DNA of 5,056 bases, from the NCBI GenBank assembly GCA_946886245.1, contig CAMPIF010000366.1:1-5056 (forward strand), read 5' to 3'. Source of the DNA: Ectopseudomonas composti (GTDB taxonomy: Bacteria > Pseudomonadota > Gammaproteobacteria > Pseudomonadales > Pseudomonadaceae). A model generated the notes under the pieces. It made no database searches. It worked only from the letters and a program-made list of their open reading frames with translations, and was not told the origin of the DNA. The translations under genes and the position numbers were made by a program. Of this stretch, positions 1 through 5,056 are shown piece after piece (position 1 is the stretch's first letter; every line of letters starts with the position of its first letter).

Positions 1-911
<911 letters not shown>

Positions 912-958
912 CCCAGATCAGTCAATGGTTCAATCGGGCCGAACCTCGCGCAACAACC

Positions 959-981
959 AGGGTCACTTCGAAGAAGACCCT
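959..981 (+). repeat. Inverted repeat in the ligB-DUF1090 gap
   Basis: AGGGTC (959-964) pairs perfectly with GACCCT (976-981) around an 11-nt loop that contains the small palindrome CTTCGAAG. The arm ends 4 nt before the GAGGAG ribosome binding site of the next gene. No T-run follows, so it is not a classical intrinsic terminator on the plus strand. It may be an RNA hairpin in the leader of the DUF1090 gene or a 3' end structure for ligB. A weaker 5-bp inverted repeat, GGTTC/GAACC, lies at 927-945. I see no convincing sigma-70 promoter in the 84-bp gap. Confidence 0.4.
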
Positions 982-995
982 CACGAGGAGAGACC

Positions 996-1391
996 ATGAT
1001 TCGTCAAACCGCTTTGCTTGGCCTGCTGCTGGCCGCCAACCTGAACGCCACACCGATTCTGGCCGCCGAAGGCGACAGCGGCTGCGCCGCCAAACGCCAG
1101 GTGCTCCAGGAGAAGATCGACGCAGCGCACAAGAGCGGCAACTCGCGAGAACTGGATGGACTGCAACGAGCACTGGGCAATGTCGATGCCCATTGCGATG
1201 ACGCTTCACTGCACAAGGAGCGCCTGGCCAGCGTCAAGGAAGCCCGGGAGGAAGTGCAGGAGCGCGAGATGGATCTGCGCGAAGCCATGGGCAAGGGTGA
1301 TCAGGAGAAGATCGCCAAGCGTCAGGCCAAACTGGCCGAGGCACGCGCCGAACTGCAACAGGCCGAGGCCGAAGCGCGCGCCGATCAGTAA
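996..1391 (+). CDS. DUF1090 (YqjC-like) secreted small protein
   Basis: The product has 131 residues and resembles the DUF1090 family of periplasmic proteins (E. coli YqjC type), whose function is unknown. Residues 1-24 form a signal peptide: MIRQ, then a leucine/alanine core, with likely cleavage around ILAA|EGD. Two cysteines, C30 (SGCAAK) and C67 (DAHCDD), match the conserved pair in this family and could form a disulfide after export. The rest is highly charged and predicted alpha-helical, with a glutamate-, lysine- and alanine-rich coiled-coil-like tail from about residue 72 to the end. The ATG at 996 is supported by GAGGAG five nucleotides upstream (985-990). The gene lies 84 bp after ligB on the same strand. 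Its TAA lies inside the end of the opposing cytochrome gene. The family call rests on architecture and sequence feel; the biochemical role is unknown. Confidence 0.8.
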   Translation: MIRQTALLGLLLAANLNATPILAAEGDSGCAAKRQVLQEKIDAAHKSGNSRELDGLQRALGNVDAHCDDASLHKERLASVKEAREEVQEREMDLREAMGKGDQEKIAKRQAKLAEARAELQQAEAEARADQ

Positions 1392-1834
1392 GCGCGGAAC
1401 GCCTTGTGGCAGGCCTCGCAGCTATCCTCGATGGCCTGCATCGCCGGCTCCAGCTCGGAGCGACGTAGCGGCGGTGCGGTCGCGGCCTGCACCAGCGCGG
1501 CAGTGGCCTGCTCCAGATCGCGCGCCATCGACTGGAACTGCTCCTGGCGCTGCCAGACCTCGGGATTGGCCTTGCTGCGCTCGTCGTCACGTACCCGTGG
1601 AAAGTGCTGCCAGGGCTCGTGCGACAGGCGCTCCAGCTCACCGGCGCCAGTGATGAAAGCAGACTCGTCGTAGGGAATGCGACCGCGCAGCATCCCACCG
1701 AGGTCTTCGCTGACCTTGAGCATCTCCTTGAACGCTGCCTGGCGCTTGCCCAACGGCGAATCGGGATCGACCCCACCACAGGCGGCCAGGGTCAGGCAGG
1801 CGCAGGTGAGCAGCAGGCATTTATTCAGGGTCAT
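1385..1834 (-). CDS. Class II c-type cytochrome (cytochrome c'/c-556-like) lipoprotein
   Basis: This 149-residue protein probably carries one covalent haem c and acts on the periplasmic side as a small electron carrier or gas/redox-binding protein. The N-terminus is a lipoprotein signal: Lys5, a hydrophobic stretch, and lipobox LAAC with lipidated Cys19. The following Gly-Gly argues against inner-membrane retention. The single haem motif CEACH is at 139-143, six residues from the C-terminus. That C-terminal placement, the near-N-terminal RQAAFKEM segment and the HKAFR ending are the signature of class II cytochromes (four-helix bundle). The ATG at 1834 is preferred because the signal peptide begins there and GGAAG lies 8 nt upstream (1843-1847 on the complement). 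An earlier in-frame ATG at 1909 would put a charged, non-secretory stretch in front. The gene lies 111 bp downstream of the chemoreceptor on the same strand. The haem spin state and partner cannot be read from sequence. Confidence 0.85.
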   Translation of the reverse strand: MTLNKCLLLTCACLTLAACGGVDPDSPLGKRQAAFKEMLKVSEDLGGMLRGRIPYDESAFITGAGELERLSHEPWQHFPRVRDDERSKANPEVWQRQEQFQSMARDLEQATAALVQAATAPPLRRSELEPAMQAIEDSCEACHKAFRAY

Positions 1835-1865
1835 CGACACGACTTCCGGGCGACAAGGGGGCGCC

Positions 1866-1894
1866 AGTATCGCGGCTCGCCACGATCGGGCCAA
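1866..1894 (-). promoter_or_regulatory. Candidate sigma-70 promoter for the cytochrome gene
   Basis: On the minus strand, TTGGCC (1894-1889) and GATACT (1871-1866) are separated by 17 bp. Each matches 4 of 6 consensus bases. Transcription would begin near 1859, giving a leader of about 25 nt before the ATG at 1834. Individual matches are weak; the exact spacing and sensible leader length are the support. Confidence 0.35.
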
Positions 1895-1907
1895 GCGACC
1901 TCTTGTC

Positions 1908-1921
1908 ACAACAGCTGTCGT
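1908..1921. repeat. Near-perfect 14-bp palindrome between MCP and cytochrome genes
   Basis: ACAACAGCTGTCGT is symmetric about 1914/1915, with only one mismatched symmetric pair and a perfect core ACAGCTGT. It has no loop, so it looks like a protein-binding dyad rather than an RNA hairpin. It would lie about 50-60 bp upstream of the candidate cytochrome transcription start. No regulator is recognised. Confidence 0.3.
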
Positions 1922-1945
1922 TTGTATGCGTTGGTCAGCCAGGGT

Positions 1946-3535
1946 TCAGGTACGGAAGCGCCCCAGTTGGCTGTTGAGCTGTTGCACCTCGCCCTGAATC
2001 TGCGCACTGACTTGCACCACACTCTCGGTCTCGCCCTGGCTGCGCTGGGCCAGGCTGGAGATGTGCGTTACCCGCTGGTCGATCTCCTGCGCCACCTGGC
2101 TCTGCTGTTCTGCGGCCGTAGCGATCTGCGCGTTCAAGGCATTGATGCCATCCACCGCACCGACGATGGTCTGCAGTGCCTCGCTGGCCTGACGGATATG
2201 CTGAAGGTTGCCGTCGGCCAGGGCCGCGCTGCGCTGCATCGCCAGAACCGCATCGCGCGCACCACCCTGTAAACGCTGGATGATCGCCTGGATTTCGCCA
2301 GTGGACTGCTGGGTACGACTGGCCAGGGTGCGCACCTCGTCGGCGACCACAGCGAAGCCACGCCCTGCCTCGCCGGCGCGCGCGGCCTCGATGGCTGCGT
2401 TGAGCGCCAGCAGGTTGGTCTGCTCGGCGATGCCGGTGATCACGTCGAGCACCTTGCCGACACCAGCGGTTTCGGCTTCCAGGCGTTGCACCTGCTCGCC
2501 ACTGCGCTGCAGCTGCTCCACCAGCTCGGCGATCTGCTGCGCACTGCGCTGTACCACCTGCTTGCCGCTCTGCGCACAATCATCGGCACTGCGCGCCGAC
2601 TCGGCAGCATGGGCAGCGTGACGCGCGACCTCGGCCACGGTGGCACTCATCTCGTTCATCGCGGTGGCGACCTGATCGAGATCCTCGTACTGGCGCCGCA
2701 CGCCATCGCCCGCCGATTGCGCGGCACCGACCACACTGCCGACATGCTCCCCGGTACGCTCACCGCTGCGCTTGACCTCCGCCAGCAAGCCACGCACCTG
2801 CTCCTGCATGCGGTTGTAGCCCGCGAAGATGCGGCCGATCTCGTTGTCACCCTGACGACCTTCAAGGCTTCGTGTGAAGTCACCGGAGCCGACTCGGGTC
2901 AGCGCCCCCTCCACTGCATTGAGGTTGTGCATCAGCGGACGCAGGCCGAACTGGCGGCCCAGCACCACCAGCGCCAGAATGCCCAGCACGCAACCGAACG
3001 CCAGCCACATCTGGCGGCGCTGGCTGCCTTCAGCATGCGCGGCCATCAAACCGACGGCCTGGTTCATCTCGCGCAGCAGCTCGACCGACTGCTGCTCGAG
3101 GGCCTTGAGATCGACTGCCACATCGCCCGCAACAACGCGCTGCAACTGAGCACGAAAGCCCTGCCAGAGGCCCCCGACCTTGTTCATCTGCGCCTGGACG
3201 CTGGGCTCGGCGATGGCGCTGATATTGCGCGCCGCGTTGCCACTCAACAGGTCTCGATGGGCAGCATCGAACTGCGCCATGGTGGCTTCCAGCGTCGCTG
3301 CAGGCAGGACACCTTCGCGCAGCAGCAGCGCCTCCTTGGTCATTTTCTGGCTGAGCATGCGCTGCGCGCCGGCGACATTGATGGTCTCCGGCGACACCGA
3401 CATGCTCAGGTACAGCGCCACCGAGGCGACCACCGCAAGCAGAAACATCAGCGCATAAGAAAACAGAAACTGCTGATTCAGCGTGCGCAGGCCAATGGCG
3501 CAGAGCAGTCGATCGAAAAAGGCGGTGGCGGACAT
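1946..3535 (-). CDS. Methyl-accepting chemotaxis protein with PilJ-type (nitrate-sensor-like) ligand-binding domain
   Basis: This 529-residue inner-membrane chemoreceptor signals through CheW/CheA to the flagellar motor. The order is: TM1 at about 23-44; a periplasmic domain at about 45-175 beginning with [19 protein letters not shown] (52-70), the hallmark of PilJ-type domains related to the NarX P-box; TM2 at about 176-193; HAMP at about 195-250 (conserved P200); and a long coiled-coil signalling domain. The hairpin tip contains [19 protein letters not shown] (371-389) and [12 protein letters not shown] (391-402), essentially invariant in MCPs. The C-terminus LGRFRT has no CheR-tethering pentapeptide. 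The ATG at 3535 is chosen because GGGAG lies 6 nt upstream (3542-3546). The in-frame ATG at 3586 lies within the sigma-54 promoter. PilJ domains in McpN-like receptors bind nitrate, so nitrate is the best-guess ligand, inferred only from domain type. Confidence 0.93.
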   Translation of the reverse strand: MSATAFFDRLLCAIGLRTLNQQFLFSYALMFLLAVVASVALYLSMSVSPETINVAGAQRMLSQKMTKEALLLREGVLPAATLEATMAQFDAAHRDLLSGNAARNISAIAEPSVQAQMNKVGGLWQGFRAQLQRVVAGDVAVDLKALEQQSVELLREMNQAVGLMAAHAEGSQRRQMWLAFGCVLGILALVVLGRQFGLRPLMHNLNAVEGALTRVGSGDFTRSLEGRQGDNEIGRIFAGYNRMQEQVRGLLAEVKRSGERTGEHVGSVVGAAQSAGDGVRRQYEDLDQVATAMNEMSATVAEVARHAAHAAESARSADDCAQSGKQVVQRSAQQIAELVEQLQRSGEQVQRLEAETAGVGKVLDVITGIAEQTNLLALNAAIEAARAGEAGRGFAVVADEVRTLASRTQQSTGEIQAIIQRLQGGARDAVLAMQRSAALADGNLQHIRQASEALQTIVGAVDGINALNAQIATAAEQQSQVAQEIDQRVTHISSLAQRSQGETESVVQVSAQIQGEVQQLNSQLGRFRT

Positions 3536-3554
3536 GAGAGGCTCCCTGGCAGAC

Positions 3555-3570
3555 GGCGGGAAACCCCGCC
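3555..3570 (-). repeat. GC-rich hairpin in the MCP 5' leader
   Basis: GGCGGG and CCCGCC form a perfect 6-bp, all-G/C stem around a 4-nt loop (GTTT on the minus strand). If transcription starts near 3575 from the sigma-54 promoter, the hairpin begins about 5 nt into the mRNA and ends 8 nt before the ribosome binding site at 3546-3542. It may protect the 5' end of the message or modulate initiation. There is no T-run on either strand, so it is not an intrinsic terminator. Confidence 0.45.
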
Positions 3571-3585
3571 AAATAACCAGGAGCA

Positions 3586-3601
3586 AGCAAGAAAGTGGCC
3601 A
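3586..3601 (-). promoter_or_regulatory. Sigma-54 (RpoN) -24/-12 promoter of the MCP gene
   Basis: The minus strand reads TGGCCACTTTCTTGCT. It contains TGGC and TTGC separated by exactly 7 bp, which places the GG and GC dinucleotides 10 bp apart as RpoN requires; the consensus is TGGCAC-N5-TTGCW. Transcription would begin near 3575, giving a roughly 40-nt leader that contains the ribosome binding site. RpoN control of chemoreceptor and motility genes is common in Pseudomonas. No equally good sigma-70 promoter is visible in the 180-bp gap. Confidence 0.7.
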
Positions 3602-3625
3602 ACGGCCAGCCGCTCTGGAGGCTGA

Positions 3626-3652
3626 TTATCCGCATGAAACGCACCAAAATGA
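3626..3652 (-). promoter_or_regulatory. Possible sigma-28 (FliA) promoter upstream of the MCP gene
   Basis: The minus strand carries GCGGATAA (3633-3626), a 7/8 match to the FliA -10 GCCGATAA. It is preceded after exactly 11 bp by TCATTTTG (3652-3645), only a 4/8 match to TAAAGTTT. Motility genes are often FliA-dependent, which makes it worth listing, but the -35 is poor and the sigma-54 element closer to the gene is stronger. Confidence 0.22.
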
Positions 3653-3657
3653 CGCAA

Positions 3658-3671
3658 TGACTGACAAGTCA
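3658..3671. promoter_or_regulatory. Inverted repeat at enhancer distance from the sigma-54 promoter
   Basis: TGACT (3658-3662) and AGTCA (3667-3671) form a perfect 5-bp dyad with a 4-bp spacer. It lies about 83-96 bp upstream of the predicted sigma-54 start, where activators of RpoN promoters usually bind. Adjacent at 3641-3655, GCACC-N5-GACGC matches 8 of 10 defined bases of an NtrC-type site. Which activator, if any, binds is unknown. Confidence 0.25.
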
Positions 3672-3696
3672 CGCGCCTTCTCAGCGCCTCCTTCAG

Positions 3697-3717
3697 AGTC
3701 GGCAGCAAAGGCCGACT
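3697..3717 (-). repeat. Hairpin overlapping the MAPEG stop codon
   Basis: AGTCGGC (3697-3703) and GCCGACT (3711-3717) form a perfect 7-bp stem with a 7-nt loop. The minus-strand stem starts within the TAG stop codon. Position suggests a 3'-end structure for the MAPEG message, either a stabiliser or a weak terminator. The sequence after the stem is not T-rich, so a classical intrinsic terminator is not supported. Confidence 0.4.
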
Positions 3718-4102
3718 AGGCGGACACCACGAACAACGCCGCGATCAGCCCCATCCCGGCGAACCACACCAGCGAGCGCACCGGACCCCAGTCAGCCAGG
3801 TAGCAGATGAAATACAGCACGCGGCTGACGATGAAGGCCACGGCCAACTGGTCGAGCAGCCCCTGCTCGGCGCCACCAGCCTGATGGGCAATGATCACCG
3901 CAGCGGCGAACGCCGGGGTCACCTCGAAGCCATTGAGCTGCGCGTTGTTGGCCCGCTTGCGCCAGCCGTCCAGGGTGCTCAGGAACGCGCGCGGATCCTG
4001 ATTGGCGCGCGGTCCGTAGCCGGGGCCAAGGAACTTGGCAGTGGCAGTACCCAGGTAGGGCAGAAAGATGGCGATCAGCACGCACCAGTAGGCGAGGGTC
4101 AT
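3716..4102 (-). CDS. MAPEG family integral membrane protein
   Basis: This 128-residue protein belongs to the MAPEG fold (membrane-associated proteins in eicosanoid and glutathione metabolism). Bacterial members are small four-helix inner-membrane proteins, some with glutathione-linked activity and many uncharacterised. Hydrophobic segments fall at about 3-19, 63-80, 84-102 and 109-127. The loop after TM1 holds WRKRANNAQLNGFE (47-60), matching the family signature in which Arg, Asn, Ala and Asn precede the second helix. The ATG at 4102 is chosen because GGAG lies 5 nt upstream (4108-4111 on the complement) and TM1 starts immediately. The frame remains open far upstream, but that extension is antisense to ahcY and the riboswitch. 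The gene is divergent from ahcY across 324 bp. No catalytic role is assigned; activity with glutathione is a family possibility only. Confidence 0.85.
   Translation of the reverse strand: MTLAYWCVLIAIFLPYLGTATAKFLGPGYGPRANQDPRAFLSTLDGWRKRANNAQLNGFEVTPAFAAAVIIAHQAGGAEQGLLDQLAVAFIVSRVLYFICYLADWGPVRSLVWFAGMGLIAALFVVSA

Positions 4103-5056
<954 letters not shown>

Noticed and set aside
1835..1909. Upstream in-frame ATG at 1909 as the cytochrome start, adding 25 residues.
   Set aside because: It would place an Arg/Pro-rich stretch before a clear lipoprotein signal peptide that begins naturally at 1834.
1604..2272. 222-codon plus-strand open frame spanning the cytochrome-MCP junction.
   Set aside because: It crosses antisense through two well-supported genes and shows no recognisable domain.
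3536..3586. Upstream in-frame ATG at 3586 as the chemoreceptor start, adding 17 residues.
   Set aside because: This ATG lies within the sigma-54 promoter upstream of the predicted transcription start. The ATG at 3535 has a good Shine-Dalgarno sequence at the right distance.
2486..3625. 379-codon plus-strand open frame opposite the chemoreceptor.
   Set aside because: It is a high-GC antisense shadow of an unmistakable MCP. Its translation is rich in His, Arg, Gln and Leu, with no domain or ribosome site.
3697..3717. Intrinsic terminator for the MAPEG gene.
   Set aside because: The stem is perfect but no T-run follows on the minus strand, so only a hairpin is claimed.

Overview
The window looks like a piece of a Pseudomonas chromosome, or a very close relative. 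It is GC-rich with strong third-position G/C bias. It carries a LigB-type DNA ligase, a Pseudomonas-style AhcY N-terminus and an S-adenosylhomocysteine (SAH) riboswitch directly before ahcY, an arrangement known from pseudomonads. There are no insertion sequences, integrases, CRISPR arrays, tRNAs, rRNAs or phage genes. Base and codon use appear uniform, so this reads as ordinary core chromosome rather than a transferred island.

Layout: (1) Positions 1-911, plus strand, hold the 3' half of ligB, entering from the left edge. (2) Positions 996-1391, plus, encode a small secreted two-cysteine DUF1090 protein. (3) Positions 1385-1834, minus, encode a class II (cytochrome c'-type) lipoprotein with one CEACH haem site; its stop overlaps the DUF1090 stop tail-to-tail. 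(4) Positions 1946-3535, minus, encode a 529-residue methyl-accepting chemotaxis protein (MCP) with a PilJ-type sensor domain, the kind used for nitrate sensing in McpN- and NarX-like receptors. A very good sigma-54 (RpoN) promoter precedes it. (5) Positions 3716-4102, minus, encode a 128-residue MAPEG-family membrane protein. (6) Positions 4103-4426 form a divergent intergenic region. Its right part holds a sigma-70 promoter, a leader hairpin, a complete SAH aptamer and a hairpin over the ribosome binding site. (7) Positions 4427-5056, plus, hold the first 210 codons of ahcY, open at the right edge.

How the parts relate: the clearest integrated unit is promoter, SAH riboswitch and ahcY. SAH is the toxic by-product of methylation, and AhcY hydrolyses it. 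The aptamer's pseudoknot strand shares two bases with the hairpin that masks the Shine-Dalgarno (SD) sequence, so SAH binding should open the site and raise AhcY synthesis. The second unit is the PilJ-type receptor with its RpoN promoter, which suggests chemotaxis tied to nitrogen or motility control. MCPs are themselves methylated from S-adenosylmethionine, but no functional coupling to ahcY is visible. The remaining genes look like independent neighbours.

I did not find an undescribed system. The findings worth following are regulatory: the base-by-base switch model for ahcY, and the sigma-54 region of the chemoreceptor.
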